The notes under the pieces are model-generated. The model ran no database searches and was not told where the DNA came from. It saw nothing but the letters and a program-made list of their open reading frames with translations. Below, piece by piece: positions 25,329 to 34,893 of a stretch of 64,000 bases of DNA. The number at the start of each line of letters is the position of its first letter. Positions within the stretch are counted from its first letter, which is position 1. Source of the DNA: Rhizobium mesosinicum (lineage in GTDB: Bacteria; Pseudomonadota; Alphaproteobacteria; Rhizobiales; Rhizobiaceae); assembly GCF_019511345.1 (NCBI RefSeq), contig NZ_JAEUAK010000004.1, positions 558,001-622,000 on the forward strand, written 5' to 3'. The translations under genes were made by a program, and so were the position numbers.

Positions 25329-25707
25329 TTTTCCCAACCTTTTTTCCGTTGTCTTATCTTTATCCTTGTCGGGGAGTGGCCGGATTGAAATTGCCCGTTT
25401 GCCTCCCCGTTTCCCGCAACCCTCCCGGCGCGGGTTGGTCTATCACAGTCGCAAATGTCACCATGGTCAAGTGTCGCGGTCAATAATTGCGGCAAATTTC
25501 AGCATTTTGGTAGATTACGCTGTACGCATGAGCATTTGGCTAGAAACTGAGCGCCAAGGTGAGAAAAAATAGAGCTAAATCACGACGTCAAACCCCGATG
25601 GCTGCGCGAGACGTGACGATGACGCCACGTTGCAGGGGTTGACGCTGAGAGCGGCGGAGTTCAAGAGTTCCGGCTTTGCATACCCTCGCCAGAAGGCCAT
25701 TTCCCAG
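25329..25707. promoter_or_regulatory. Divergent control region aapJ / metC
   Basis: This 379-base gap must hold the promoters for aapJ on the left and metC on the right. The central part (about 25441-25560) is locally AT-richer, as promoter regions are. I could not define convincing -35/-10 pairs or a riboswitch fold, so exact sites are not given. Confidence 0.4.
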
Positions 25708-26898
25708 ATGAAAGATTTAGACAGTCTCCTGCCGGGCGCCGGCGTCAACACCCGCCTTTCCCATATCGGATACGATCCCAGCGACTATCACGGTTTCGTC
25801 AACCCGCCTGTCGTGCGTGCGTCCACTGTGCTCTTTCCCGATGCCAAGTCTATGGAGACGCGCAACAAGAAATATACTTACGGCACCCGCGGCACGCCGA
25901 CGACCGATGCGCTCGCCGAAGCAATCAACGCGCTTGAAGGCTCGGCCGGCACCGTGCTGGTACCCTCCGGCCTTGCCGCCGTCACCGTTGCGATCCTGGC
26001 CTATGTCGCTGCGGGCGATCACGTCCTGATCGTCGATTCCGTCTACGGTCCGACGCGCCATTTCTGTGACACGATTCTGAAGCGCATGGGTGTCGAAGTC
26101 GATTACTTCGATCCGTCGATCGAAGCGGCCATCGAGACACTCTTCAAGCCGAACACCACGGTCGTACTGACCGAAGCTCCTGGCTCCAACACCTTCGAGA
26201 TGCAGGACATCCCGGCCATCGCGGCCGCGGCGCACAAGCACGGCGCCGTCGTATTGATGGATAACACTTGGGCTACACCTCTTTATTTCCGGCCGCTGGA
26301 CTTTGGCGTCGACGTGTCCATCCATGCTTCGACCAAATATCCATCGGGGCATTCTGACATTCTGATGGGAACCATTTCCGCCAATGCTGAGCACTGGCCG
26401 AGGTTGATCGAGACGCATGGCACGCTCGGCCTTTGCGGCGCGCCTGACGACTCCTACCAGATCCTGCGCGGCCTGCGCACCATGGGCATCCGCCTGGAGC
26501 GCCACTACGAAAGCGCGCTGGCGATCGCCACTTGGCTCGAAGACCGCGAAGAGGTTGCCCGCGTCCTGCATCCGGCTTTGCCGAGCTTCCCGTCGCACCA
26601 TATCTGGAAGCGTGATTTCAAGGGTGCCAGCGGCATCTTCTCCTTCGTGCTGAAGGCCAGTGATCCGCAGAAGGTGAAGCCGAAGGCGCATGCTTTCCTC
26701 GATGCGCTCTCCTATTTTGGCCTCGGCTATTCCTGGGGTGGTTATGAAAGCCTTGCCGTGCTGGTCAACCTGTCTGACCGCAAGATCGCCAAGGCGCCGA
26801 CCGAAGGCCCGGTCATTCGCCTGCAGATCGGTCTCGAAGATATCGTTGACCTGAAGGCGGATATTGAGCGCGGCTTTTCCGCGGCAAACGCGGTCTGA
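25708..26898 (+). CDS. metC: Cystathionine beta-lyase
   Basis: From ATG 25708 the 396-residue protein is a Cys/Met-metabolism PLP enzyme: YTYGTRGTPTTDALAEAINALEG, the substrate/PLP region SGLAAVTVA, LMDNTWATP, and HASTKYPSGHSDI with the Schiff-base Lys. A conserved LGYSWGGYESLA stretch near the C-terminus follows the pattern of alphaproteobacterial MetC. It converts cystathionine to homocysteine, pyruvate and ammonia in methionine synthesis. The frame is open to a TTG at 25630, but the homologous start is 25708. The gene abuts the monooxygenase gene tail to tail. Confidence 0.88.
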   Translation: MKDLDSLLPGAGVNTRLSHIGYDPSDYHGFVNPPVVRASTVLFPDAKSMETRNKKYTYGTRGTPTTDALAEAINALEGSAGTVLVPSGLAAVTVAILAYVAAGDHVLIVDSVYGPTRHFCDTILKRMGVEVDYFDPSIEAAIETLFKPNTTVVLTEAPGSNTFEMQDIPAIAAAAHKHGAVVLMDNTWATPLYFRPLDFGVDVSIHASTKYPSGHSDILMGTISANAEHWPRLIETHGTLGLCGAPDDSYQILRGLRTMGIRLERHYESALAIATWLEDREEVARVLHPALPSFPSHHIWKRDFKGASGIFSFVLKASDPQKVKPKAHAFLDALSYFGLGYSWGGYESLAVLVNLSDRKIAKAPTEGPVIRLQIGLEDIVDLKADIERGFSAANAV

Positions 26899-28047
26899 TC
26901 AGCCAACTGGGTGGTAGCCGTAAATCCAGTCGAGGTCCGCTGCGAGGCTTTGCGGCGGTTTGAGCGACAGTACGATATCCCGGCCCAGACGGATCGGACC
27001 GCTTGCGTGATAGGCAAAGCGGTTGAAGGCGCCGCGCTGGCGGAGCTTGGCGATACGCGGCGTTCGATGCCGTTCGAAGAGCGAGATAGCTTCGGATACC
27101 GGGCGGGTGGCTAGAAACGCCGCCAGCTCGAACGCGTCCTCGATCGCCATCGCGGCCCCCTGGGCGGCAAAGGGCATCATGGCATGTGCCGCATCGCCGA
27201 TTAGTACGGTCTTGTTGCCGTCCTGCCATTTGCCGGGCGTTGCCTCAAAAAGCGGCCAGAAGGTGATGTCGCTGTGCTGTTCGAGCAAGCCGGCAATAGC
27301 AGGGTGCCAGCGGCGGAAGCGTGACTGCAGAAGATCCTGCTGAGCCTGTGTCGGCTTGCCCTGCCAGGCCTGCGGCGCAATATTGCCGGCGGTAATCGCC
27401 ACCATATTGAAGCCGCCGGTCTCCTTCAGCGGATAGCAGACCATATGTGCCGAGGAGCCGAGCAGGGCCGAGACGCTGCTGCGGTCGAGAAAGCCCGGAG
27501 CCTCTCTTTCTGCGATGGTAAAACGGAAGGCGATATTTCCTGAGAATTGCGGGGCAGGGGCGCCTGATATTGCTTGCCTGACTTTGGACCAGACGCCATC
27601 GGCGCCGATCACGACGGCGGCCGGACGACGGCCCTGCGGCAAATCCGATTCGAGCCGGATCCCGAGATGCAATGCACAGAGCGGATTAGCGATGACCGCA
27701 TCCAGCAAAGTCTTCTGGAGCGTCTTTCGATGCAAGACGCCGTAGGGTGCTCCCCAGCGGTACCTGGCAAAACTCCCGGCTGGAACTGCTGCAAGCTCGC
27801 GCAGCGAACTGCCTGAGATCAGCCTGATGGATTGCGGCTCGAGCCAGAGGCTGGTCAGCCTGTCGAGCACGCCGAGCTCGGCAAGCACACGCGATGCGTT
27901 GGGCGAAATCTGCAAGCCGGCGCCAACTTCGGCAAGCTCCGGCGCCTGTTCGAAAATATCCGAACTGATGCCGCGTCCTGCAAGCGCCAGCGCGGCCGTC
28001 AGGCCCCCAATTCCGGCGCCGATAATGGCGGCATGTTCGACCGGCAT
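26899..28047 (-). CDS. FAD-dependent monooxygenase (salicylate hydroxylase-like)
   Basis: The 382-residue flavoprotein has the N-terminal dinucleotide motif GAGIGGLTAALALAGRG with FEQ at the end of the second strand. It also has the VIGADGVWSKVR (DG) motif in the middle and VLIGDAAHAMMPFAAQGAAMAIEDAF (GD motif) for FAD ribose binding. These define the class A aromatic-ring hydroxylase family, here of the NahG/UbiH-like type. No membrane segment. The substrate cannot be read from sequence. It is preceded 27 bases upstream by the zinc-finger gene on the same strand. Confidence 0.85.
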   Translation of the reverse strand: MPVEHAAIIGAGIGGLTAALALAGRGISSDIFEQAPELAEVGAGLQISPNASRVLAELGVLDRLTSLWLEPQSIRLISGSSLRELAAVPAGSFARYRWGAPYGVLHRKTLQKTLLDAVIANPLCALHLGIRLESDLPQGRRPAAVVIGADGVWSKVRQAISGAPAPQFSGNIAFRFTIAEREAPGFLDRSSVSALLGSSAHMVCYPLKETGGFNMVAITAGNIAPQAWQGKPTQAQQDLLQSRFRRWHPAIAGLLEQHSDITFWPLFEATPGKWQDGNKTVLIGDAAHAMMPFAAQGAAMAIEDAFELAAFLATRPVSEAISLFERHRTPRIAKLRQRGAFNRFAYHASGPIRLGRDIVLSLKPPQSLAADLDWIYGYHPVG

Positions 28048-28074
28048 AGGATATCCGATCTAAGAAGAGGGAAA

Positions 28075-28320
28075 TTACGCCGCCTTGATGTGGAAGACGC
28101 AACCGGGCGGATTGGTTTGATTGGACTTCAGCGACGCATTGTAGCGATAGAGCGTCGAGCAGTAGGAGCAGACCTTCTCGTTATCGTCGCCCATATCGAT
28201 GAAGATATGTGGATGATCGAAGGGAACAGAAGCGCCGGTGCACATGAATTCCTTGACGCCGACTTCGATAACGCGGTGACCGCCGTCGTTCTGGAAGTGG
28301 GGAATGCTATGGCCGGCCAT
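28075..28320 (-). CDS. CHCC zinc-finger domain protein
   Basis: The 81-residue protein carries MCTGASVPFDHPHIFIDMG then VCSYCSTLYRY: Cys, His and two Cys spaced as in the zf-CHCC domain shared with the mitochondrial complex I subunit NDUFS6. Bacterial members are small and cytoplasmic, of unknown precise role, possibly linked to respiratory complex assembly. It lies upstream of the monooxygenase gene and may be in one transcript with it. Confidence 0.85.
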   Translation of the reverse strand: MAGHSIPHFQNDGGHRVIEVGVKEFMCTGASVPFDHPHIFIDMGDDNEKVCSYCSTLYRYNASLKSNQTNPPGCVFHIKAA

Positions 28321-28467
28321 GTCTGTCTCCGAATGCTTTGAATTCTGCGCGGACCTTATAGGCCTTCGAAAGAAAAGTGTAGTGCCAAAGCATGGCTCCC
28401 CTGCGAGTTTTTGGCTTCACGCTTAGGGGCCGCTCGACTATGGTCGCGCCAAAATAAGGGCGGCCCG

Positions 28468-29253
28468 ATGAACCTGAATACACCTGCATTTTCAAGCTTC
28501 ACGCATGAAGGATTGAAACTCGCTTTCTTCGACGAGGGCGATCCCTCCGGCCCGCCGGTACTGCTGATTCATGGTTTCGCCTCGTCAGCCAACGTCAATT
28601 GGGTTCATCCGGGCTGGCTGAAGACGCTGGGTGACGCCGGTTACCGTGTCATTGCCATTGACAACAGGGGCCATGGCGCGAGCGACAAGCCACGCGATGC
28701 CGAAGCTTACAGGCCGTGGTTCATGGCGGGCGATGCGATCGCGTTGCTTGATCATCTCGGTATCCCCGAGGCCAATTTGATGGGATATTCCATGGGTGCT
28801 CGCATTTCGGTCTTTGCGGCACTTGCCCATCCGCACCGCGTCCGCTCGCTGGTGCTTGGCGGCCTCGGTATCGGCATGACCGATGGGGTAGGCGATTGGG
28901 ATCCGATCGCCGATGCTCTGCTTGCGCCATCGCTGGCTGATGTCACCCATCCGCGCGGCCAGATGTTCCGCGCCTTTGCCGAGCAGACAAAGAGTGACCG
29001 CGAGGCGCTTGCCGCCTGCATCAAGGGCTCGCGCGATCTCGTTGCCCGCGCCGATATGGGCAAAATCGATGCGCCAACCCTGATCGGGGTTGGAACGAAA
29101 GACGACATTGCCGGTTCTCCCCAAGAGCTTGCGGCGCTGATGCCTGACGCCGAAGCGCTGGATATCCCAGGCCGCGACCACATGCTCGCCGTAGGTGACC
29201 GGGTGTTTAAGAAGGCCGTCCTCGAATTCTACGAAAAGGTCGCCGCCGAGTGA
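28468..29253 (+). CDS. Alpha/beta hydrolase
   Basis: ATG 28468 follows an AAGGG site. The 261-residue protein shows the hydrolase fold hallmarks: LLIHGFASS (oxyanion loop), DNRGHGAS, the nucleophile elbow GYSMGA with catalytic Ser, an Asp around GVGTKDDIAG and His in GRDHMLA. No signal peptide, so cytoplasmic. Related enzymes include esterases and enol-lactone hydrolases; the substrate is not deducible. It is an independent gene between the zinc-finger gene and cysE. Confidence 0.85.
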   Translation: MNLNTPAFSSFTHEGLKLAFFDEGDPSGPPVLLIHGFASSANVNWVHPGWLKTLGDAGYRVIAIDNRGHGASDKPRDAEAYRPWFMAGDAIALLDHLGIPEANLMGYSMGARISVFAALAHPHRVRSLVLGGLGIGMTDGVGDWDPIADALLAPSLADVTHPRGQMFRAFAEQTKSDREALAACIKGSRDLVARADMGKIDAPTLIGVGTKDDIAGSPQELAALMPDAEALDIPGRDHMLAVGDRVFKKAVLEFYEKVAAE

Positions 29254-29382
29254 TGTCGCCGGCAGGTGACATAAGTGTGATTTCTAAGAAAACGCGCCTA
29301 GTCGGTGTCGCGTAGGCACCCATTTATGTTGTCGGCGTTTTCCTCTATATAATCGCATCCAACGGGAAATGAGGAGACCGAA

Positions 29383-30216
29383 ATGGTCGCTAAGATGGAT
29401 ATCCGCACGCTGGACGCAGCCAATCCTCTGAAGGTGATGGACCCAATCTGGGACAGTCTGCGAGAAGAAGCGCGCCTCGCCGCGGAAAGCGATCCGGTGC
29501 TCGCAGCCTTCCTCTATTCGACGGTGATCAACCATCGCTCGCTCGAAGAATGCGTCATCCATCGCATCTGCGAGCGCCTCGACCATCCGGACATGCAGGC
29601 GAACCTCCTGCGCCAGACCTTCGAGGAGATGCTCGACGACTGGCCCGAATGGGGGGCGATCCTGCGCGTGGATATCCAGGCAGTCTATGATCGCGATCCC
29701 GCTTGCCTGCGCTTCATGGAAGCTGTTCTCTACTTCAAGGGCTTCCACGCGCTGCAGACGCACCGGCTGGCGCATTGGCTGCTGAACCGCGGACGGCGCG
29801 ACTTTGCGCTTTACTTGCAGAGCCGCTCGTCCAGCGTCTTCCAGACGGATATCAACCCGGCCGCCCGCATCGGTAAGGGCATCTTCCTCGACCACGCGAC
29901 CGGCCTCGTGGTCGGTGAAACGGCCGTCATCGGCGACAACGTTTCCATCCTGCATGGCGTCACCCTCGGTGGCACAGGCAAAGAAGGCGCCGACCGTCAC
30001 CCGAAGATCGGCACGGGTGTGCTGATCGGCGCAGGCGCCAAAATCCTCGGCAATATCGAGATCGGCTTCTGTTCGCGCGTTGCTGCCGGCTCCGTCGTGC
30101 TGAAGCCGGTACCGCCGAAGACGACGGTGGCTGGCGTGCCCGCGAAGGTCGTCGGTGAAGCCGGCTGCTCCGAGCCGGCACGCATTATGGATCAGGTCAT
30201 CGGCGCCGATATCTGA
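29383..30216 (+). CDS. cysE: Serine O-acetyltransferase
   Basis: The 277-residue enzyme has the CysE N-terminal helical domain (about 20-140) and a left-handed beta helix of hexapeptide repeats (about 160-250). The active-site stretch HGVTLGGTGKEGADRHPKIG is intact. It makes O-acetylserine from serine and acetyl-CoA, the first step of cysteine synthesis. A GAGGAG-like site precedes the ATG. Length is normal for the family. Confidence 0.93.
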   Translation: MVAKMDIRTLDAANPLKVMDPIWDSLREEARLAAESDPVLAAFLYSTVINHRSLEECVIHRICERLDHPDMQANLLRQTFEEMLDDWPEWGAILRVDIQAVYDRDPACLRFMEAVLYFKGFHALQTHRLAHWLLNRGRRDFALYLQSRSSSVFQTDINPAARIGKGIFLDHATGLVVGETAVIGDNVSILHGVTLGGTGKEGADRHPKIGTGVLIGAGAKILGNIEIGFCSRVAAGSVVLKPVPPKTTVAGVPAKVVGEAGCSEPARIMDQVIGADI

Positions 30217-30353
30217 GCCCTCATTGGAAAAATGCGGAAAAGCGCCTAGATCCCGGCAGGGACAGTCATTGTTAACACGGTCTCGCGACCTTTACAGCGC
30301 CGCTTTACCTGTGCAAGAAGCGGCCAACCGAGATCGCTTACGGAGTTGAAAGA

Positions 30354-30557
30354 GTGAAGCCTGAAGAAATCAAGAAGCTCGACGCCTATTTCAAACGCAC
30401 GCTGAACCCGCAGATCGTGGTGAAGGCGCGCCCGCGCAAGAACGACTCCGCGGAAGTTTACATCGGCGAAGAGTTTCTGGGGGTCATCTACATCGATGAC
30501 GAGGACGGCGACCGTTCCTACAATTTCTCGATGGCGATTCTCGACGTCGATCTCTGA
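30354..30557 (+). CDS. DUF3126 family protein
   Basis: A GTG start at 30354 gives a 67-residue protein. Its sequence (KPEEIKKLDAYFKRTLNP, VVKARPRKNDSAEVYIGEEFLGVIYIDDEDGDRSYNF) matches the alphaproteobacterial DUF3126 family. It is a small soluble protein of unknown function. It follows cysE by 137 bases and is closed by its own terminator. Confidence 0.85.
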   Translation: MKPEEIKKLDAYFKRTLNPQIVVKARPRKNDSAEVYIGEEFLGVIYIDDEDGDRSYNFSMAILDVDL

Positions 30558-30575
30558 TCGGCCGTCACATCGACC

Positions 30576-30611
30576 AAAGCCATGCATTGCCAGCCGATGC
30601 ATGGCTTTTTT
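30576..30611 (+). terminator. Intrinsic terminator after the DUF3126 gene
   Basis: AAAGCCATGCAT (30576-30587) pairs perfectly with ATGCATGGCTTT (30597-30608) over a 9-base loop, followed by more T residues. A strong 12-bp stem-loop. Confidence 0.88.
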
Positions 30612-30783
30612 GTTGCCAACGATTGCCAAAGACGCCGGTTTGCGAAAATTTCTTATAACCCTGCGGTTGCAGCCGCCTGATATATTTTAGAAAAATCAAT
30701 AAAAGAGGAACGTGCCCAAAAATCCGATGTTTAGCGCTATCAGTGGACGCAACCACTGGATGTTTTGCGCTGCACAAGACTAC

Positions 30784-30811
30784 TTGACTCTTTGTGCATT
30801 GCAGCTACTCT
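30784..30811 (+). promoter_or_regulatory. Possible promoter of the phasin gene
   Basis: TTGACT (30784-30789) and TACTCT (30806-30811) are spaced by 16 bases. The -35 is near consensus and the -10 is weak, which is common in rhizobia. It lies about 30 bases upstream of the phasin start. Confidence 0.4.
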
Positions 30812-30840
30812 CTGTCGTCATAGCCAACTGGAGGATGGTC

Positions 30841-31209
30841 ATGTTCAATTTCGACGATGCAAACCGCAAGAGCAAGGAAGCCGTAGATTCGGTGCTCAGA
30901 AGCTATTCCGATGCAGCCCAGGGTTTTCAAGCGATCGCCTCCGAGGCGGCCGAATATTCCAAAAAGTCCTTCCAGGATGCAGTCACCCATTTCGAGACGC
31001 TGTCGGGCGTGAAGAGCTTCGAGGCAGCCTTCGAATTGCAGACCAATTATGCGAAGTCTTCCTATGAGGCTTTTGTTGCTGAGGCGACCAAACTCGGCGA
31101 AATGTATGCCGACCTCGCCAAAAAAGCCTATAAGCCTTACGAAGCGCCGATGGCTGCCGCAGCCGCCAAGGTGGTGAAAACCGCTCCGGTCTCCCCGGCA
31201 GCTGCATAA
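30841..31209 (+). CDS. Phasin family protein
   Basis: ATG 30841 follows GGAGG by seven bases. The 122-residue product fits the phasin_2 family: an amphipathic helical protein (VDSVLRSYSDAAQGFQAIASEAAEYSKKSFQDAVTHFE, LQTNYAKSSYEAFVAEATKLGEMY) with an Ala/Pro/Lys-rich tail. Phasins coat polyhydroxybutyrate granules and control their size and number. A single-gene unit between two terminators. Confidence 0.85.
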   Translation: MFNFDDANRKSKEAVDSVLRSYSDAAQGFQAIASEAAEYSKKSFQDAVTHFETLSGVKSFEAAFELQTNYAKSSYEAFVAEATKLGEMYADLAKKAYKPYEAPMAAAAAKVVKTAPVSPAAA

Positions 31210-31245
31210 ATTTTACGGTGCGTTGAGCGCCGCCTATTGAAAATT

Positions 31246-31280
31246 AAAGACCGGCACCGCATTTGCGGCCGGTCTTTTTT
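31246..31280 (+). terminator. Intrinsic terminator after the phasin gene
   Basis: AAAGACCGGC (31246-31255) pairs with GCCGGTCTTT (31268-31277) across a 12-base loop, followed by more T residues. Confidence 0.85.
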
Positions 31281-31465
31281 ATTTCCCGAAGCACGCCCTG
31301 GTTTTTACGCAGACTTTTTTGGCCTTTGCGTCAAGTCCTGCGGAATTGTGATTGCAGTCGGAAACAAGGGGCTTAAAATCGCTCTATTATGAACTACGTT
31401 AGTGTTTCAGATATTCGACGGGAAAGCACCCTCCCATGCTGCCTGCCGGATTGATTGAGGAATGA

Positions 31466-31825
31466 ATGAAAATGATCGCTAAACCGATCCGGATGCAGAA
31501 CGACGGCGAAAGGAACGGGGACAACGGAAATCGCGGAACCTCGGTCATCACACGCACCAAGCCGAAGACCAAGAAGCCCAATCTCTATCGCGTACTGCTT
31601 TTGAATGACGACTACACGCCAATGGAATTCGTCATCCACATCCTGGAGCGTTTTTTTCAGAAGGACCGGGAAAGTGCCACCCGTATCATGCTGCATGTCC
31701 ATAACCACGGCGTCGGCGAATGCGGAATATTCACATACGAGGTAGCGGAGACCAAGGTGAGCCAGGTGATGGATTTTGCCAGGCAGCATCAGCATCCGTT
31801 GCAATGCGTCATGGAAAAGAAGTGA
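31466..31825 (+). CDS. clpS: ATP-dependent Clp protease adaptor ClpS
   Basis: A charged N-terminal tail (about 35 residues) precedes the ClpS core: [27 protein letters not shown], then [27 protein letters not shown], and the last strand [10 protein letters not shown]. The NDD-TPMEFV part recognises N-degrons and hands them to ClpA. It lies 10 bases upstream of clpA and is evidently in one operon with it. Confidence 0.92.
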   Translation: MKMIAKPIRMQNDGERNGDNGNRGTSVITRTKPKTKKPNLYRVLLLNDDYTPMEFVIHILERFFQKDRESATRIMLHVHNHGVGECGIFTYEVAETKVSQVMDFARQHQHPLQCVMEKK

Positions 31826-31835
31826 GGAACTGAAC

Positions 31836-34325
31836 GTGCCAACATTTTCGCCTAGTCTTGAGAAGGCGCTCCATCAGGCACTGACCTTTGCCAACGAGCG
31901 GCACCATGAATATGCGACGCTCGAGCATCTGCTGCTCGCCCTGATCGACGATGCCGATGCGGCTTCGGTCATGGGTGCTTGCAATGTAGACCTCGACGCC
32001 CTCCGTAAAACGCTCTTGGAATATGTCGATAACGAACTCTCCAACCTGGTCACCGGTTATGACGAAGATTCCAAGCCGACTTCCGGCTTCCAGCGCGTCA
32101 TCCAGCGTGCGGTGATCCATGTCCAGTCTTCGGGCCGGGAGGAAGTGACCGGCGCCAATGTGCTCGTCGCAATCTTCGCCGAGCGCGAAAGCCATGCAGC
32201 CTATTTCCTGCAGGAGCAGGAAATGACCCGCTACGACGCCGTCAACTACATCTCCCATGGCATAGGCAAGCGCCCCGGCGTATCCGAAAGCCGTCCGCCA
32301 CGCGGCGCCGAAGACGAGTCCGAGTCCAAGCCGACCGCACGCGGCAACGAGGAGGAAAGCGGGCCGAAGAAGCAGCAGGATGCGCTGAAGGCTTACTGCG
32401 TGAACCTGAACGAGAAGGCTAAGGGCGGCAAGATCGATCCGTTGATCGGCCGTCACGCGGAGGTGAACCGGACCATCCAGATTCTGTGCCGCCGCTCCAA
32501 GAACAATCCGCTCTATGTCGGTGATCCCGGCGTCGGCAAGACCGCTATCGCTGAAGGCCTGGCTAAGCGCATCGTCGAGGGTAAGGTTCCGGAAGCTCTG
32601 GCCGATGCCACGATCTTTTCGCTCGACATGGGCACGCTGCTCGCCGGCACGCGATATCGCGGTGACTTCGAAGAGCGCCTGAAGCAGGTCGTCAAGGAAC
32701 TGGAAGAATATCCGGGTGCCGTGCTCTTCATCGACGAAATCCACACCGTCATCGGTGCGGGCGCAACGTCGGGCGGAGCAATGGATGCCTCGAACCTCTT
32801 GAAGCCGGCTCTGTCTTCGGGCGCGATCCGCTGCATCGGTTCGACCACTTACAAGGAATATCGCCAGTTCTTCGAAAAGGATCGGGCTCTGGTCCGCCGC
32901 TTCCAGAAGATCGATGTCAATGAGCCGTCGATCGATGATGCGATCGAGATCATGAAGGGCCTGAAGCCCTATTTCGAAGAATACCACCACCTGCGTTACT
33001 CGAACGAGGCGATCAAGACCGCCGTCGAGCTCTCGGCCCGTTACATCTCGGACCGCAAGCTGCCCGACAAGGCGATCGACGTCATCGATGAGACCGGTGC
33101 TGCCCAGATGCTGCTTCCGCCGTCGAGGCGCCGCAAGCTGATCACCGAAAAGGAGATCGAAGCAACGATTGCGACGATGGCCCGCATCCCGGCAAAGACC
33201 GTTTCGAAGGATGACGAAGCCGTTCTTGCCAACCTCGAGAAAGAGCTGCGCTCGGTGGTTTACGGCCAGGATGTGGCAATCGAAGCCCTGTCCACCTCGA
33301 TCAAGCTGGCACGTGCCGGTCTGCGTGAACCGAACAAGCCGATCGGTGCCTATGTCTTCTCCGGCCCAACGGGCGTCGGCAAGACGGAAGTCGCCAAGCA
33401 GCTTGCCGCCTCGCTGGGTGTCGAGATTCTGCGCTTCGACATGTCGGAATACATGGAGCGGCATACGGTTTCCCGTCTGCTCGGTGCACCTCCCGGCTAT
33501 GTGGGCTTCGACCAGGGCGGCCTTCTGACCGATGGCGTCGACCAGCATCCGCATTGCGTGGTTCTGCTCGACGAAATCGAGAAGGCGCATCCGGATATCT
33601 ATAATATCCTGCTGCAGGTCATGGATCATGGCACGCTGACCGACCATAACGGCAAAAAGATCGACTTCCGCAACGTCATCCTGATCATGACGACCAATGC
33701 GGGGGCTTCGGAAATGGCCAAGGCCGCGATCGGCTTCGGTTCGTCCAAGCGTACCGGCGAAGACGAAGAGGCGCTGACCCGCCTGTTCACGCCGGAATTT
33801 CGCAACCGTCTCGACGCGATCATCCCGTTCGCGGCGCTGCCGACGGCGGTCATCCACAAGGTCGTGCAGAAGTTCATCATGCAGCTGGAAGCTCAGCTCT
33901 CCGAACGCAACGTCACCTTCGACCTGCACGAGGATGCGATCGCGTGGCTGTCTGAAAAGGGTTACGACGAGAAGATGGGCGCCCGCCCGTTGTCCCGCGT
34001 GATCCAGGAAAACATCAAGAAGCCGCTGGCAAACGAAATCCTCTTCGGCAAGCTGAAGAAGGGCGGCGTCGTCAACGTCACCGTCGGTCCGAAAGAGGAC
34101 GGCAAGCCAGGCCTCATTCTGGAAGCCATTCCGGAAACGGCGCCCATTAAGCCGAAGCCGGAAGCCGAACTGGTTCATCCGGAAGCGGTTGGTGAGGATG
34201 ATGGCGAGCTGAAGACGAAGCCGGTCAAGAAGACGAAGGCCAAGACCGTGCCGCGGCCTGAACCGGAAGTTCGTGACGCCCCCAAGAAGGGCTCGACGGT
34301 TCCAAAGGTCCCGCGCAAGAAATAA
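31836..34325 (+). CDS. clpA: ATP-dependent Clp protease ATP-binding subunit ClpA
   Basis: GTG 31836, with a GAGG site, gives 829 residues. Order: Clp N-domain (1-150), a charged linker, first AAA+ module (GDPGVGKTA Walker [10 protein letters not shown]), second AAA+ module ([22 protein letters not shown]) and the ClpB D2-small domain. A Lys/Pro/Glu-rich C-terminal tail of ~60 residues follows, longer than in enterobacterial ClpA. ClpA unfolds substrates for ClpP, with ClpS as adaptor; no clpP gene is in the window. Confidence 0.95.
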   Translation: MPTFSPSLEKALHQALTFANERHHEYATLEHLLLALIDDADAASVMGACNVDLDALRKTLLEYVDNELSNLVTGYDEDSKPTSGFQRVIQRAVIHVQSSGREEVTGANVLVAIFAERESHAAYFLQEQEMTRYDAVNYISHGIGKRPGVSESRPPRGAEDESESKPTARGNEEESGPKKQQDALKAYCVNLNEKAKGGKIDPLIGRHAEVNRTIQILCRRSKNNPLYVGDPGVGKTAIAEGLAKRIVEGKVPEALADATIFSLDMGTLLAGTRYRGDFEERLKQVVKELEEYPGAVLFIDEIHTVIGAGATSGGAMDASNLLKPALSSGAIRCIGSTTYKEYRQFFEKDRALVRRFQKIDVNEPSIDDAIEIMKGLKPYFEEYHHLRYSNEAIKTAVELSARYISDRKLPDKAIDVIDETGAAQMLLPPSRRRKLITEKEIEATIATMARIPAKTVSKDDEAVLANLEKELRSVVYGQDVAIEALSTSIKLARAGLREPNKPIGAYVFSGPTGVGKTEVAKQLAASLGVEILRFDMSEYMERHTVSRLLGAPPGYVGFDQGGLLTDGVDQHPHCVVLLDEIEKAHPDIYNILLQVMDHGTLTDHNGKKIDFRNVILIMTTNAGASEMAKAAIGFGSSKRTGEDEEALTRLFTPEFRNRLDAIIPFAALPTAVIHKVVQKFIMQLEAQLSERNVTFDLHEDAIAWLSEKGYDEKMGARPLSRVIQENIKKPLANEILFGKLKKGGVVNVTVGPKEDGKPGLILEAIPETAPIKPKPEAELVHPEAVGEDDGELKTKPVKKTKAKTVPRPEPEVRDAPKKGSTVPKVPRKK

Positions 34326-34345
34326 ATCTTCAAGGACAGGAGATG

Positions 34346-34373
34346 AAAAAGGCCGCTGCGAAGCGGCCTTTTG
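34346..34373 (+). terminator. Intrinsic terminator after clpA
   Basis: AAAAAGGCCGCT (34346-34357) pairs with AGCGGCCTTTTG (34362-34373) over a GCGA tetraloop. It can terminate clpA and, in the other direction, the HIT gene that ends at 34414. Confidence 0.88.
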
Positions 34374-34413
34374 TTTGTGTTAAAGCATGTCGCGGGAATA
34401 AGACGGTATTCCG

Positions 34414-34842
34414 TTACGCGAGTTGAGCCTTGATCTTCTCGGCATTGGCCGCCAGCACCGCGCCATCTTCCATCTTGCCGGAATGCGGCTTGAGCGCCAC
34501 GCCCTCATGCCGTGGAATGACATGGAAATGCAGGTGGAAGACCGTCTGGCCGGCTGCCGGCTCATTGAATTGAGCGATGAAGACGCCATCGGCGTCGAAG
34601 GCTTCCTTCACCGCATTGGCGACCTTCTGGACGACGGTGATCGTGTGGGAAAGGGAAGCTGGGTCGGCATCGAAGATATTGCGGGAAGGCGCCTTCGGCA
34701 GAACCAGAACATGGCCGGGTGCTTGCGGCATCACATCCATGAAGACAACGGTCTTGTCGTCCTCGTAAACGCGATGCGACGGGATTTCGTCGCGCAGGAT
34801 CTTGGCGAAGATATTGTTGTCGTCATAGGCAGCGCTGGTCAT
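34414..34842 (-). CDS. HIT family protein
   Basis: The 142-residue protein has the HIT fold: FAKILRDEIPSHRVYEDD near the start, PGHVLVLPK, and the catalytic HLHFHVIP motif (His-x-His-x-His). Family members hydrolyse or transfer nucleotides on small substrates such as adenosine 5'-phosphoramidate. Located 52 bases after the GNAT-like gene on the same strand, probably the distal gene of that group. Confidence 0.88.
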   Translation of the reverse strand: MTSAAYDDNNIFAKILRDEIPSHRVYEDDKTVVFMDVMPQAPGHVLVLPKAPSRNIFDADPASLSHTITVVQKVANAVKEAFDADGVFIAQFNEPAAGQTVFHLHFHVIPRHEGVALKPHSGKMEDGAVLAANAEKIKAQLA

Positions 34843-34893
34843 GGCGAAATCTCCTCGTGTTTCTCATCGCGTAGCGCGGCGGAGCCAAGTGCG

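Noticed and set aside
25560..25707. Possible SAM-II riboswitch before metC
   Set aside because: A CCACGTT stretch recalls the SAM-II core, but I could not assemble the pseudoknot or the other conserved segments.
31809..34178. 789-codon frame antisense to clpA
   Set aside because: Its composition is that of the complement of a high-GC gene; clpA itself is unmistakable on the plus strand.
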